Assembly (NCBI GenBank): GCA_024636975.1
Contig: JAGXGA010000059.1
Location: forward strand, 1-51,673
DNA from: Mariniphaga sp.
Lineage (GTDB): Bacteria > Bacteroidota > Bacteroidia > Bacteroidales > Prolixibacteraceae
Direction: 5' to 3'
DNA length: 51,673 bases
A program made the translations under genes and the position numbers. Below, in pieces: positions 24,294-33,828 of this stretch (positions are counted from its first letter, which is position 1; the number at the start of each line of letters is the position of its first letter). The notes beneath the pieces are model-generated. The model had not been told where the DNA came from. It worked only from the letters and a program-made list of their open reading frames with translations, and did not search any database.

Positions 24294-25589
24294 ATGTATT
24301 ATTCATTCAGTTATAGAATTATAATATTCACATTCGTTTTTCTATTTGCTGCTTTTTTTTCATCCGGGCAAACTGCATTCGGGGAACCGGAAGCTACAAC
24401 ATATATAAAAAGGGAATTTAATGCCGGTTTAAAATTTAAAGTGACACCCGAACGGGATCTAATTAAAACAGATGAATCCTTGTTCTCGGTTGAACAGACT
24501 ATTGGAACAGCAGCAATAGAACTTGTCAGTAAAAATTTGATTTACCTGCCCGCGCGGCAGGAGCAATGGAGTTACCGCTTCGAATTAGGGCCGTTTATGG
24601 GGAATGGTAACCTGGCCGACATCACTGCAAAAGAATACATCGATGCAGAATTATCTCCATCGGGTATCAGGGGCAATTTGCAGGGCTCTTATTTCAGCCG
24701 CTTTTACTGGGACAGCAAAAACTACACAATTGTCAGTGTAAACGCCTGGGGTTTATACGATATATACCGGCGCAATGCTGAAGGTACGGTCATTGATTCA
24801 AACAATGTGTCTCATCCATACGAAGATGATTCAAATCTGAGGAAACTCAGGTATGGGTTCCAGGCAAAGGCAGGGTGGGGAATAGGAAGAATGAATCCCG
24901 TGAACCATTTTGCAACGGCACAGTACATGCTCGAAAAATACTATCCCGGAAGGAACTTCTCCGAAGAGGAAATCCGGACAGTAGCCCGCGAAATAGGTCA
25001 TATTAAACATCAGCGGAATATGCGCACCGGGCATTCAGCCGAAAATGAAACCAAACAGCTTGCAGCTTTTCTGAACAGCAAACTGTTCCTGGAATCTCCG
25101 GCAGGAATGGAAAGTGACTGGGAACTGACTGAATTTCGTCCCCGCTTTCAGGGCAGCCGCCTTGAGTTTGGACCGTTCTTTAACTACTACAGCCGGGAAC
25201 CCGATATGGTTTACGGAGGATACATCCGCTATGAAAATCAAAAGTATTGCAGTCTGAAACTTAACCGGATACTTAGCGCCGGTATGAATTACAACGGCTA
25301 TAAAAAAGACGACTGGGTTACCTTTGAAGCAACAGCTGGCTGGAACTGGTACCCCTCAATGAAGCATGAAATAGGTTTTGGTGTACGTTACCTGCCCGGT
25401 ATGGTGGTTAAAAGCCTTGATGACCTTCAACCGTTACGCCATGCTGTAATTCCTTACCTCGAGTATTTTACCCAACTTAATTCCAGGTACCGTATAGAAA
25501 CTGCATTTGCATATCGCATTGCCAATGAGGATGAGTTTGTTATGCCTGGTCCGGAGCTTTCTGTATCGATTTACCGAAGCAGCTACTGA
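24294..25589 (+). CDS. Secreted or outer-membrane protein of unknown function
   Basis: A 431-residue protein with a signal peptide (residues 1-25, IIIFTFVFLFAAFFSSGQ). The rest alternates polar and aromatic residues in short amphipathic strands, for example WSYRFELGPFMGNG, GIRGNLQGSYFSRFYWDSKN and HEIGFGVRYLPGMVV. It ends in a strand pattern (ELSVSIYRSSY), as expected of a beta-barrel outer-membrane protein. Residues about 205-270 form a helical, charged insert (RNFSEEEIRTVAREIGHIKH). I cannot assign a family. Its 3' end overlaps the end of the convergent HepT-like gene by 7 bp. Confidence 0.6.
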   Translation: MYYSFSYRIIIFTFVFLFAAFFSSGQTAFGEPEATTYIKREFNAGLKFKVTPERDLIKTDESLFSVEQTIGTAAIELVSKNLIYLPARQEQWSYRFELGPFMGNGNLADITAKEYIDAELSPSGIRGNLQGSYFSRFYWDSKNYTIVSVNAWGLYDIYRRNAEGTVIDSNNVSHPYEDDSNLRKLRYGFQAKAGWGIGRMNPVNHFATAQYMLEKYYPGRNFSEEEIRTVAREIGHIKHQRNMRTGHSAENETKQLAAFLNSKLFLESPAGMESDWELTEFRPRFQGSRLEFGPFFNYYSREPDMVYGGYIRYENQKYCSLKLNRILSAGMNYNGYKKDDWVTFEATAGWNWYPSMKHEIGFGVRYLPGMVVKSLDDLQPLRHAVIPYLEYFTQLNSRYRIETAFAYRIANEDEFVMPGPELSVSIYRSSY

Positions 25590-25990
25590 GGTTCAGATAA
25601 ATTCTGCATGAGTACGGCAAATAGTTGAAGGTCAGCCAGGCGATTTTCAATAATTTCCATAACCACTTCCATGTTAATCGAACTATAATCATGTACAGCA
25701 ATGTTTCTAAAACCTGTCATTGCCTGCAGATTTTTACTTAATTCAGGTGTTATAAGTTGGTTGGATTCAAGCTTGATGAAAATATCCCTGTTGCTTTGAG
25801 GTAAGCCTAATTTGAGGTGCCTGATTATCCTGCTACCAATGTCAATTGCCGCCTGACAGGCACGTTCAATATTTAAGACTACTGAATCCTGTTTGGTGAA
25901 ATTTGATTTAAAATCATCCTGATAATCTTCCCGGATTCTTTTAATACACCTTTCAATCGTTGTTTTTTTATTTTGCAGAATCTCGTCCAT
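25583..25990 (-). CDS. HepT-like toxin of a HepT/MntA pair
   Basis: A helical protein of about 135 residues. The HEPN active-site motif is present as RNIAVHDY (R-x4-H-x-Y; Arg101, His106 and Tyr108 counted from an upstream ATG). HEPN toxins of this group are RNases that cut tRNA or mRNA; the antitoxin attaches AMP residues to the motif tyrosine. I choose the ATG at 25990, giving MDEILQNKKTTIERCIKRI, the usual opening of the family; an upstream ATG adds six residues. Its 5' end overlaps the antitoxin gene by 23 bp. The module is inserted between a barrel-protein gene and dnaK and looks intact. Confidence 0.85.
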   Translation of the reverse strand: MDEILQNKKTTIERCIKRIREDYQDDFKSNFTKQDSVVLNIERACQAAIDIGSRIIRHLKLGLPQSNRDIFIKLESNQLITPELSKNLQAMTGFRNIAVHDYSSINMEVVMEIIENRLADLQLFAVLMQNLSEPQ

Positions 25991-26381
25991 AACTGGATTT
26001 AATGTCATTAAGAATATCCATCCTGGTTTCGTTTAAATCGGCATACATGGAATAGGTTGTTGTTTCAAAGTTCTCACATTCATACTTGTTGCCGGTGAAT
26101 AACCGTATGCCATTATCAATAACCTCCACACGCAGTATAACGGATGCATCCTTTAAATCAACCAGATCGACATCCTTATCTAATTCTGAAGCAAGCTCTT
26201 CCTGAATATTCCATCTTTCCACAGCTGTTAACTTTGTACCGGTTAATATGGCAACATCTATATCACTGTTTGGACGATAGGATCCATTGGCATAACTGCC
26301 AAAAAAATAGATACCAAACAGGGCCGGAATTTTATCTGTTAATTGTCTTATAATTATATCTTTAATCGGTTTTTCTTCCAT
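25968..26381 (-). CDS. MntA-like nucleotidyltransferase antitoxin
   Basis: A 137-residue minimal nucleotidyltransferase. The active-site signature GSYANGSYRPNSDID (residues 28-42) fits GSx10DxD exactly, with Asp40 and Asp42 as metal ligands. In the HepT/MntA system this enzyme adds AMP units to the tyrosine of the HepT motif and so silences the RNase. After about residue 60, ELDKDVDLVDLKDASVILRV gives the third carboxylate and the typical end of the fold. The C-terminal 40 residues are unlike the closest family members I recall and may contact HepT. It is the first gene of the pair and is divergent from dnaK. Confidence 0.87.
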   Translation of the reverse strand: MEEKPIKDIIIRQLTDKIPALFGIYFFGSYANGSYRPNSDIDVAILTGTKLTAVERWNIQEELASELDKDVDLVDLKDASVILRVEVIDNGIRLFTGNKYECENFETTTYSMYADLNETRMDILNDIKSSYGRDSAK

Positions 26382-26681
26382 TGCTTTAAATTCACCCCAT
26401 TAACACCAGCTGGTTTTCGTTCAGTCAACCCGAACCTATAAGCTTAATGCATCTTGTACAAAGATAATCAGAAAATTATACTTGTTTCAATTTGAGAGCA
26501 CAAGTGCAATTAGAATCTACCTGAAGGAATAAGAGTTGTTTCTGTTTATATGCAGTTTTTTCATGTGCACTCTTTAAGTTACACATAAAAAGTTCAGATA
26601 ACACATGTTTGCTATCCCTGCCTTTTTGTCACCGGTTTTGACAGATAGTAATTCTATATCCCCCTATTCCTGTGTCAATAT

Positions 26682-26698
26682 TTCGCATTGTGTGCGAA
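26682..26698. promoter_or_regulatory. Inverted repeat TTCGCA-N5-TGCGAA upstream of dnaK
   Basis: A perfect 6-bp palindrome around TTGTG, 95 bp upstream of the dnaK ATG. It could be an operator. It is not the CIRCE element, whose sequence (TTAGCACTC-N9-GAGTGCTAA) is absent here. Confidence 0.4.
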
Positions 26699-26707
26699 TT
26701 CTTAGGG

Positions 26708-26722
26708 TGGCACAGTCATTGA
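26708..26722 (+). promoter_or_regulatory. Sigma-54-like -24/-12 element upstream of dnaK
   Basis: TGGCAC-N5-TTGA matches the sigma-54 consensus TGGCAC-N5-TTGC at all but the last base, with exact spacing. It lies about 70 bp before dnaK. Bacteroidota do encode RpoN, but its use at dnaK is not something I know. The rest of the gap 26382-26792 shows no gene. Confidence 0.35.
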
Positions 26723-26792
26723 TTAATGTGGTCGTGGAAATTAGAAATCGATACGAAAAAAACATTTATATAAAAACGAAACATACATCACT

Positions 26793-28727
26793 ATGGGAAA
26801 AATAATTGGAATCGACTTAGGGACTACCAACTCATGCGTGGCAGTAATGGAAGGCAATGAACCTGTAGTAATCCCCAACAGCGAAGGGAAACGCACTACT
26901 CCTTCAATTGTTGCATTTGTGGATAACGGGGAACGCAAAATTGGCGATCCTGCAAAGCGGCAGGCAATCACCAATCCTTCAAAAACTATATCTTCTATCA
27001 AACGTTTCATGGGTGAAACTTTTGACAGGGTAACAAAGGAAGTGGAACGGGTTCCGTTTACAGTAGTAAAGGGAGACAATAATACGCCAAGGGTACAGAT
27101 CGACGATCGTAAGTACAGCCCTCAGGAAATTTCGGCTATGGTTTTGCAGAAAATGAAAAAAACCGCCGAAGATTACCTGGGACAAGAAGTAAGTGAAGCC
27201 GTAATCACTGTACCTGCTTATTTTAGTGACTCACAGCGTCAGGCAACCAAGGAAGCAGGCGAAATTGCAGGCCTCAAAGTACGACGCATCATAAACGAGC
27301 CAACTGCAGCATCGCTGGCCTACGGGTTGGATAAGATGCATAAAGACATGAAAATCGCTGTCTTCGATCTTGGTGGTGGTACCTTCGATATCTCCATCCT
27401 GGAATTGGGCGATGGTGTATTCGAAGTTAAATCGACTGACGGGGATACCCACCTTGGAGGTGACGACTTCGATCAGGTAATCATCGAATGGCTTGCCAAT
27501 GAATTCAAAAAAGACGAAGGGGTTGACCTGAAACGTGACCCGATGGCCTTGCAGCGGTTAAAGGAAGCAGCTGAAAAAGCCAAAATCGAGCTTTCAAGCT
27601 CTACTCAGACTGAAATCAACCTGCCATACATTATGCCTGTTGATGGCATTCCAAAGCATCTTGTAAAAACTCTTACACGTTCCAAATTTGAACAGCTTTC
27701 CGATTCGCTGATAAATGCAACGATCGAACCTTGCCGCAAAGCACTGAAGAATGCAGGCATGACGGCTAATGATATCGACGAGATAATTCTTGTTGGTGGT
27801 TCTACCCGTATACCGGCAGTGCAGGAAAAAGTGAAAAACTTTTTTGGCAAGAATCCTTCAAAAGGGGTTAACCCCGATGAGGTGGTGGCTATTGGCGCTG
27901 CAATTCAGGGTGGTGTGCTTACCGGTGAAGTTAAAGATGTGCTCTTGCTTGATGTAACTCCGCTCTCATTGGGTATTGAAACCATGGGTGGGGTAATGAC
28001 AAAGCTTATTGAAGCAAATACCACCATTCCAACAAAGAAGGCGGAAACCTTCACTACAGCCGCCGATAACCAGCCTTCGGTTGAGATTCACGTGCTGCAA
28101 GGGGAGCGCCCGATTGCTTCCGGCAACAAAACAATAGGCAGGTTCCACCTCGACGGAATACCACCGTCACCAAGAGGTATACCGCAGATTGAAGTAGCTT
28201 TTGATATCGATGCCAACGGTATTCTGCATGTTCATGCCAAAGATAAGGCAACCGGAAAATCACAGTCTATCCGTATTGAAGCCTCCTCAGGTTTGTCGGA
28301 CGATGAAATTAAAAAGATGAAGCAGGAAGCAGAAGCCAATGCTGAATCTGACAAAAAGGCAAAAGAGCGTGTCGATAAGCTGAACCAGGCCGACAGCCTT
28401 ATTTTCCAGACAGAGAAACAGCTTAAAGATTACGGCGATAAAATACCGGCCGATAAAAAGAAACCGATTGAAGATGCCCTGGCAAAATTGAAAGATGCCC
28501 ATAAAAGCCAGGATGTGGCAGCTATTGATACAGCCATGAATGAGCTGAATACAGTTTTCTCTGCCGCATCGCAGGAAATGTACAACGCAGCTCAGGGGCA
28601 GCAGGCTCAGCAGGGTGGACCGCAAGGCGGACCGCAGGCCGAACAGCAGCAGGGGCCAACCGATGGCGGTAAAAAAGGTGGCGGCGACGATGAGGTTACC
28701 GATGTCGATTTTGAAGAGGTAAAATAA
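26793..28727 (+). CDS. dnaK: Molecular chaperone DnaK (Hsp70)
   Basis: The 644-residue Hsp70. The N-terminal ATPase opens with [18 protein letters not shown], and further phosphate loops are [18 protein letters not shown] (about 188-205) and [13 protein letters not shown] (about 331-343). The substrate-binding domain (about 385-500) begins after the [19 protein letters not shown] linker. The helical lid ends with a glutamine/glycine-rich tail and the conserved acidic [13 protein letters not shown]. It binds unfolded chains in ATP-driven cycles with DnaJ and GrpE, neither of which is encoded nearby, so dnaK is a single gene here. A strong terminator follows at 28761. Confidence 0.98.
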   Translation: MGKIIGIDLGTTNSCVAVMEGNEPVVIPNSEGKRTTPSIVAFVDNGERKIGDPAKRQAITNPSKTISSIKRFMGETFDRVTKEVERVPFTVVKGDNNTPRVQIDDRKYSPQEISAMVLQKMKKTAEDYLGQEVSEAVITVPAYFSDSQRQATKEAGEIAGLKVRRIINEPTAASLAYGLDKMHKDMKIAVFDLGGGTFDISILELGDGVFEVKSTDGDTHLGGDDFDQVIIEWLANEFKKDEGVDLKRDPMALQRLKEAAEKAKIELSSSTQTEINLPYIMPVDGIPKHLVKTLTRSKFEQLSDSLINATIEPCRKALKNAGMTANDIDEIILVGGSTRIPAVQEKVKNFFGKNPSKGVNPDEVVAIGAAIQGGVLTGEVKDVLLLDVTPLSLGIETMGGVMTKLIEANTTIPTKKAETFTTAADNQPSVEIHVLQGERPIASGNKTIGRFHLDGIPPSPRGIPQIEVAFDIDANGILHVHAKDKATGKSQSIRIEASSGLSDDEIKKMKQEAEANAESDKKAKERVDKLNQADSLIFQTEKQLKDYGDKIPADKKKPIEDALAKLKDAHKSQDVAAIDTAMNELNTVFSAASQEMYNAAQGQQAQQGGPQGGPQAEQQQGPTDGGKKGGGDDEVTDVDFEEVK

Positions 28728-28760
28728 AAAACTATATACTCTGGATATTAGTCTGAGGTG

Positions 28761-28796
28761 AAAGCCCTGCCGGAAAACGGCAGGGCTTTTTTTTCC
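28761..28796 (+). terminator. Rho-independent terminator after dnaK
   Basis: AAAGCCCTGCCG, loop GAAAA, CGGCAGGGCTTT, then a further run of T: a 12-bp GC-rich stem followed by eight T in total. It begins about 33 bp after the dnaK stop. Confidence 0.92.
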
Positions 28797-28912
28797 ATTT
28801 GTTTCCGGCAGAGGATTTGTGAAGTAAAATAAGTGGTTGGAATGGCCGGCTTATTAACTCTTATTATAATTTTCATCACAAACATCTCCTGAAAATCCTA
28901 TAATAAAATGGT

Positions 28913-28920
28913 TAATTTTG
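28913..28920 (+). promoter_or_regulatory. -7 element of the MORN-protein gene
   Basis: TAATTTTG fits TAnnTTTG and lies 20 bp upstream of the ATG at 28941. No convincing -33 element at the standard distance. Confidence 0.5.
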
Positions 28921-28940
28921 CAGTTTCTTAAATAAAAGAA

Positions 28941-29744
28941 ATGAGAACAATTGTAGTTACAATAATATCGCTGCTTATTTTTCAGCTGAATCTTTATTCT
29001 CAGTTAAACCAAACCGACACCAATGGCCTGAGGCAGGGGAAATGGCAAAAAAGTTATCCTAATGGCAAGCCTATGTATGATGGGTACTTTGAAGACGGAG
29101 AACCAGAAGGTGAATGGACCCGCTACTATGAAGGAGGCCAGGTGAAAGCTAAAATTAAGTATGATCAGAATTCCGATACGGCATCAGCAGTTTTATTTGA
29201 TCAGTTTGGAAAAAAAATGGCCGAAGGAGCTTATGTCGATGAGAAACGGGCAGGAAAATGGCAATTCTATTCCGATAACCGGAAAGTATCTGAAGAAACG
29301 TTTGCAAATGGAGTGAAGCATGGTATTTCCCGTACGTATTATCCGACAGGTGAGGTGCTGGAAGAAACAGATTGGCAAAACGGACAGCAGGATGGCAGTT
29401 ACCGGGTATATTATAAAGACGGAAAACCTTACATGCAATGCAAGTACAGCAATGGAAAACGTAATGGATTGTGTCTTTCCTATTTTCAGAATGGAAGGGT
29501 AGAGATGGAAGCCCATTATTTAAATAACCTGCGCCATAATGAGTGGAACTATTATGATGAGAACGGACAAATAAAGTATACTCTGAAGTATGACCAAGGT
29601 AACCTCCTGAACCCGGAAGTGCAGGACAGTATTGATAATCAGGTTCAGGATCAGTTTGAAAAAAACAGAAATCCGGTCACCGATCCCGAAGATTTTATGC
29701 AGGACCCGTCGGAATACATGATGCAAATGCAAAAGATCAGGTAA
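28941..29744 (+). CDS. MORN-variant repeat protein, YwqK antitoxin-like
   Basis: A 267-residue exported protein: a signal peptide (MRTIVVTIISLLIFQLNLYS) and then about eight copies of a 20-23-residue repeat of the form N/DG-x-P/K-x-x-x-x-Y/F-x-NGxxxGxW. Examples are KWQKSYPNGKPMYDGYFEDG, GEWTRYYEGGQVKAKIKYD and GLCLSYFQNGRVEMEAHY. This is the MORN_2 repeat found in proteins annotated as YwqK-family antitoxins, though no toxin is next to it and the signal peptide argues for a cell-surface role. The C-terminal 40 residues are helical and acidic. The subtilase gene follows 58 bp downstream and may be co-transcribed. Confidence 0.78.
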   Translation: MRTIVVTIISLLIFQLNLYSQLNQTDTNGLRQGKWQKSYPNGKPMYDGYFEDGEPEGEWTRYYEGGQVKAKIKYDQNSDTASAVLFDQFGKKMAEGAYVDEKRAGKWQFYSDNRKVSEETFANGVKHGISRTYYPTGEVLEETDWQNGQQDGSYRVYYKDGKPYMQCKYSNGKRNGLCLSYFQNGRVEMEAHYLNNLRHNEWNYYDENGQIKYTLKYDQGNLLNPEVQDSIDNQVQDQFEKNRNPVTDPEDFMQDPSEYMMQMQKIR

Positions 29745-29802
29745 ATTCGGGAGATTTTCTTAATTTGTGCCGTTTTTATTCCTTACTCAACAAAGCAGGA
29801 AC

Positions 29803-31452
29803 ATGGGACGACTTTTTATTCTGATTCTCCTTACCAATTTGTTGGCATCATATAATGGATGGTGCCAGTCTTACTATTGGGTGGGATTTACCGATAAAAA
29901 CAACTCCCCCTGGTCGCTGTCCAATCCCTCGGAATATTTTTCCCTGCGTGCCCTTGAACGTAGGGTAAAACAAAACATTGCCATCGATTCGCTTGACTTG
30001 CCCGTTAACCCATCCTACATCAGTCAGGTGCTTCGTCCCGGGGTTTTGCTGGTTCATTCCTCTAAATGGATGAATGGAATTACAGTGCGTTCAGAAATTA
30101 GCTCATTTGCTGAAGATGTCACACAACTTTCTTTCGTGTCAGAGGTTCAGCTTACTAAAAGAGATATCGGACAAAAAAGCATAATAAGCAAGTTTATTGA
30201 ACCCAATTTTAAAAGTGGTGGGGTGGCTATTGATACACTGCTTTACGGTGCATCCTCCCACCAGGTATTTCAGATAAACGCACATTATTTACACGATCTG
30301 AACTATAAGGGACAGGGAATGCACATTGCAGTTCTTGATGCCGGTTTCTATGGAGTCGACCAGTTTGCTGCATTCGACAGCCTGCGACAGGAAGGACGTA
30401 TCTTGGGAACCCGTGATTTTGTGGAGGGAGACGAATATGTTTATGACGGCCATTTCCACGGAATGAGTGTACTGTCGACTATGGCAGGAAACGTACCTGG
30501 GCAGCTGATTGGAACTGCCCCTAAAGCATCATACTGGCTTCTGCGTTCGGAAAATGAAATGACGGAATTCCTGATTGAGGAGGACAACTGGATAGCTGCA
30601 GCTGAATTTGCCGACAGTGCAGGAGTGGATGTCATCAACTCTTCACTGGGTTATTCCACCTTCGATGACCCTGAAATGGACCATACCTATGCTGATATGG
30701 ATGGGAATACCACCCGTGTCACCAGGGGAGCAAATATTGCAGCTACCCGCGGAATGCTTGTTGTTTCAAGTGCAGGCAATGAAGGCCGGGCATCAAATCC
30801 CTGGAAATACATTATTGCCCCTTCTGACGGAGAGAAGGTAATTGGTGTGGGAGCTGTTAACAAAGAGGGTGTACCTGCCCCGTTTACCAGCTATGGTCCT
30901 GCTTCCGACGGGGATGTAAAACCCAATGTTGCCGCCGTTGGATGGAATACAATCCTGCAACGAAGCAACGGGGAGATTGGCACCGGAAACGGTACATCAT
31001 TTTCTTCCCCTGTAATGGCTGGTGCTGCTGCCATATTGTGGCAGGCCAATTCGCATGCCACTGCGGAACAGGTAAAAGCAGCCCTGGAACAAAGTGCCCA
31101 TCTGTACCTGGCGCCTGATTCTCTGTTAGGATACGGAATTCCTGACTTAAAACTTGCCGACAGATTTCTAAAAGCGGAAGATCCCGGAAATGACGATAGT
31201 CCTTCAACCTGGAGGGTATATCCAAATCCTGCAACCGATTATATTGTTCTGCAGAAAAAGGTAAATACTTCCTTTGGGAAATTAATGCTGACTTTTTATT
31301 CCCTTGATGGTAAAATGGTTTACCAAAAAGTAGTACCTGATGCATCAAAAATCATATTGACAAATCTGTACCGGTTACCTCCGGGTTTATTAATTCTGCA
31401 AATCCGTTCAGACGATGTAACGGAAGTTGTGAAAATCAATAAAAGCCGTTGA
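29803..31452 (+). CDS. Subtilisin-family (S8) protease with T9SS sorting domain
   Basis: A secreted serine protease of about 549 residues. I start it at ATG 29803 (MGRLFILILLTNLLASYNGW), which gives a signal peptide; an upstream GTG would place 12 polar residues before it. The triad is visible: Asp in HIAVLDAGFYGVD, His in GHFHGMSVLSTMAG, and Ser in GNGTSFSSPVMAGAAAILW. The oxyanion Asn is in VVSSAGNEG. The C-terminus (about 470-549) starts WRVYPNPATDYIVLQ, the type A sorting domain that sends proteins through the type IX secretion system to the surface. The substrate is unknown. The gene ends 3 bp before xseA. Confidence 0.92.
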   Translation: MGRLFILILLTNLLASYNGWCQSYYWVGFTDKNNSPWSLSNPSEYFSLRALERRVKQNIAIDSLDLPVNPSYISQVLRPGVLLVHSSKWMNGITVRSEISSFAEDVTQLSFVSEVQLTKRDIGQKSIISKFIEPNFKSGGVAIDTLLYGASSHQVFQINAHYLHDLNYKGQGMHIAVLDAGFYGVDQFAAFDSLRQEGRILGTRDFVEGDEYVYDGHFHGMSVLSTMAGNVPGQLIGTAPKASYWLLRSENEMTEFLIEEDNWIAAAEFADSAGVDVINSSLGYSTFDDPEMDHTYADMDGNTTRVTRGANIAATRGMLVVSSAGNEGRASNPWKYIIAPSDGEKVIGVGAVNKEGVPAPFTSYGPASDGDVKPNVAAVGWNTILQRSNGEIGTGNGTSFSSPVMAGAAAILWQANSHATAEQVKAALEQSAHLYLAPDSLLGYGIPDLKLADRFLKAEDPGNDDSPSTWRVYPNPATDYIVLQKKVNTSFGKLMLTFYSLDGKMVYQKVVPDASKIILTNLYRLPPGLLILQIRSDDVTEVVKINKSR

Positions 31453-31455
31453 CAA

Positions 31456-32916
31456 ATGGAGCAGAAACTAACACTCTTTGAACTGAATCAACAAATAAAG
31501 GATGTCCTTTGCGAGGCCATACCGGGTGCGGTTTGGGTAACGGCTGAAATAAGTGAATTGAAGGAAAACCGGAACGGGCATTGTTACCTTGAACTGGTGG
31601 AAAAAAAAGGAGAGGAAATTGTTGCACGTGCACGAGCCACTATTTGGTCATATACTTACCGCATTTTGAAGCCTTATTTTGAAACCACCACAGGCCAGTT
31701 TTTCTGCTGCGATATAAAGGTTCTGGTGAAAGCCTCTGTTGAGTTTCATCCAACGTATGGATTAAGTCTTAACATAAAAGACATTGATCCGGCGTATACC
31801 ATGGGAGATATGCTGCTTCACCGCAAGGAAATCATTGAGCGGTTGCAGCAGGAAGGAATTTTCGGGATGAACAAGGAACTGGAGCTTCCGTTGGTTCCGC
31901 AAAAAATAGCTGTTATTTCATCGAAAACAGCTGCCGGATACCAGGATTTTATGAACCACCTGGAATTGAACCCACATGGATTTAAGTTTTACACACATCT
32001 TTTTGAAGCCTACATGCAAGGAGCGGGGGCTGTGCCCTCAATTATATCGGCCCTGGAACGAATTTTTGAGTACGAAGATTTTTTCGATGCTGTTGCAATC
32101 ATACGCGGTGGTGGAGCTACAGCCGATCTCAGCAGTTTCGATAATTACAACCTGGCTTTTCACATTACCCAGTTCCCGCTGCCTGTGGTTACCGGAATCG
32201 GCCACGAAAAGGACGATACAATAATCGACATGGTTGCCCATACACGCCTGAAAACCCCTACAGCTGTTGCAGAGTTCTTTATTAACGGCTCTGAACGGTT
32301 CTACGAACAGCTTGTCTTTCTTGAGGAAGGGGTAGTGAGAGGTTGCCGAGAAACGCTGGACGATAAAAAAGAACAACTGGAAAATTATGCTGCAGGAATT
32401 CAACGTCTGGTAACCGATTTTGTGATTGTAAAAAACAGGCAGCTATTAAAGAAGGGAAACATTCTCCAGCAACGGGTAAGCAGTTTTGCATTCAGTAAAA
32501 AATATGAATTGAATAATTTGGCACACAACCTTCAATCATCTCTCTCGGTTTGGATGGTCCGGCAGGACAACCTGCTCGGCAGTCGCCGGAAATCCTTTAA
32601 AAAAGCGGTGCAGGAAGCCCTTTTGAATGAACAGGCTGAAGTGGGTAATATTAAGGAGCGATTGAAAAACAATGTAAGCCGGATGTTAGCTAAAGAGCAG
32701 GAGCGTATAACCCTGAATGAACATGCCATACGATTGCTCAATCCGGCCAATGTATTGCGCAGGGGATATACGCTTACCCTAAAAGAGGGGAAAATTGTAA
32801 AGTCGGCTTCCTTTCTGGAAACGGGTGATGAAATTGAAACCCATTTTGCCGATGGAAACGTAAAAAGTAAAATAACTAATATCGAATACAATGTCAACAA
32901 AGAAGATAAGCTATAA
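31456..32916 (+). CDS. xseA: Exodeoxyribonuclease VII large subunit
   Basis: A 486-residue nuclease subunit that, with XseB, degrades single-stranded DNA from either end to short oligonucleotides. The N-terminal OB fold (about 1-105) includes VWVTAEISELKENRNGHCYL and GLSLNIKDIDPAYTMGDML. The catalytic core has IAVISSKTAAGYQDFMNHL, VAIIRGGGATADLSSFDNYN and VVTGIGHEKDDTIIDMVAHT. A coiled-coil region (about 280-430) binds the small subunits, and the closing RLLNPANVLRRGYTLTLKEG is the family's end signature. It overlaps xseB by 26 bp. Confidence 0.96.
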   Translation: MEQKLTLFELNQQIKDVLCEAIPGAVWVTAEISELKENRNGHCYLELVEKKGEEIVARARATIWSYTYRILKPYFETTTGQFFCCDIKVLVKASVEFHPTYGLSLNIKDIDPAYTMGDMLLHRKEIIERLQQEGIFGMNKELELPLVPQKIAVISSKTAAGYQDFMNHLELNPHGFKFYTHLFEAYMQGAGAVPSIISALERIFEYEDFFDAVAIIRGGGATADLSSFDNYNLAFHITQFPLPVVTGIGHEKDDTIIDMVAHTRLKTPTAVAEFFINGSERFYEQLVFLEEGVVRGCRETLDDKKEQLENYAAGIQRLVTDFVIVKNRQLLKKGNILQQRVSSFAFSKKYELNNLAHNLQSSLSVWMVRQDNLLGSRRKSFKKAVQEALLNEQAEVGNIKERLKNNVSRMLAKEQERITLNEHAIRLLNPANVLRRGYTLTLKEGKIVKSASFLETGDEIETHFADGNVKSKITNIEYNVNKEDKL

Positions 32917-33091
32917 CGAGGCCATTGCCGAAATTGAAGAAGTTCTCGAAAAAATTGAGAATGAAGAACTCGATGTGGATGAACTTGCTGAAAAAGTAAA
33001 ACGCGTGTCTGTGTTGCTGAAAGTTTGTAAAGACAAATTATTCAGTACCAACGAACAGGTGGAGCAGATATTAAAAGAAATGGAAGATTAA
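32891..33091 (+). CDS. xseB: Exodeoxyribonuclease VII small subunit
   Basis: A 66-residue helical protein matching XseB: ISYNEAIAEIEEVLEKIENE, then LDVDELAEKVKRVSVLLKVC and KDKLFSTNEQVEQILKEME. The two helices wrap along the coiled coil of XseA. It starts 26 bp before the end of xseA, which supports coupled translation and a fixed subunit ratio. deoC follows after 10 bp. Confidence 0.93.
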   Translation: MSTKKISYNEAIAEIEEVLEKIENEELDVDELAEKVKRVSVLLKVCKDKLFSTNEQVEQILKEMED

Positions 33092-33101
33092 AATAGTCAT
33101 T

Positions 33102-33782
33102 ATGTATACAAAAGAACAGGTTGCACAAACAATTGACCATGCTGTGCTGAAAGCTGAATTTTCAGTTGCCGATTTGCAGATTCATGCCCAGATGTGCATG
33201 AAGAAAAAGGTTTACAGCATGTGCGTTAAACCTTGCGACATTGCCATCGCCAAAACATTGCTTGAAGGCTCAGGCGTAAAGGTTTCATGTGTGTTAAGCT
33301 TTCCCCATGGAGCCGATACTAAGGAGGTGAAGGCTTTTCAGGCCCGCCAGGCAATTGAGCACGGAGTTGATGAAATAGATATGGTCATGAATATCGGGAG
33401 GTTCCTGGGTGACGATTACCACTATGTAGTGGAAGATATTAAAGCAGTGGTGGAGGTTGCACACAGGCACAATGTGCCGGTTAAGGTGATACAGGAAAGC
33501 GGGTTCCTTACCCTTGAACAGGTTGCTAAAGCGTGCGAGCTTGCTTACATGGGAGGAGCCGATTTTGTGAAGACATCAACCGGTTTTGGCCCGGGTAAAG
33601 CAACCCCTGAAGTGATTGATGTGATGGTAAAAACAGTTGGCGATAAAATGAAGGTGAAAGCATCGGGAGGTATCCGTACCTGGGAAGATGCCGTGGGTTT
33701 CCTTGAGCAAGGGGTCGACCGGCTGGGAATTGGCTCCACCGAAGCAGTGCTGAACGGCACCAAAGCCGACGGAGGTTACTGA
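33102..33782 (+). CDS. deoC: Deoxyribose-phosphate aldolase
   Basis: A 226-residue class I aldolase splitting deoxyribose-5-phosphate into glyceraldehyde-3-phosphate and acetaldehyde in deoxynucleoside breakdown. The Schiff-base lysine is Lys157 in GADFVKTSTGFGPGKATPEV. The second catalytic lysine is in KVKASGGIRTWEDA, and the catalytic Asp in EIDMVMNIGR. Length is normal. It lies 10 bp after xseB and 46 bp before the chorismatase-like gene, so the run from the MORN gene to that gene could be one long transcript. Confidence 0.95.
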   Translation: MYTKEQVAQTIDHAVLKAEFSVADLQIHAQMCMKKKVYSMCVKPCDIAIAKTLLEGSGVKVSCVLSFPHGADTKEVKAFQARQAIEHGVDEIDMVMNIGRFLGDDYHYVVEDIKAVVEVAHRHNVPVKVIQESGFLTLEQVAKACELAYMGGADFVKTSTGFGPGKATPEVIDVMVKTVGDKMKVKASGGIRTWEDAVGFLEQGVDRLGIGSTEAVLNGTKADGGY

Positions 33783-33828
33783 TCATTATTACAAGGCATT
33801 AAAGGGCTTTTAGAGAGGAAGATTATCT

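Noticed and set aside
26382-26792. CIRCE element for dnaK control
   Set aside because: The TTAGCACTC-N9-GAGTGCTAA sequence is not present; only an unrelated 6-bp palindrome is found.
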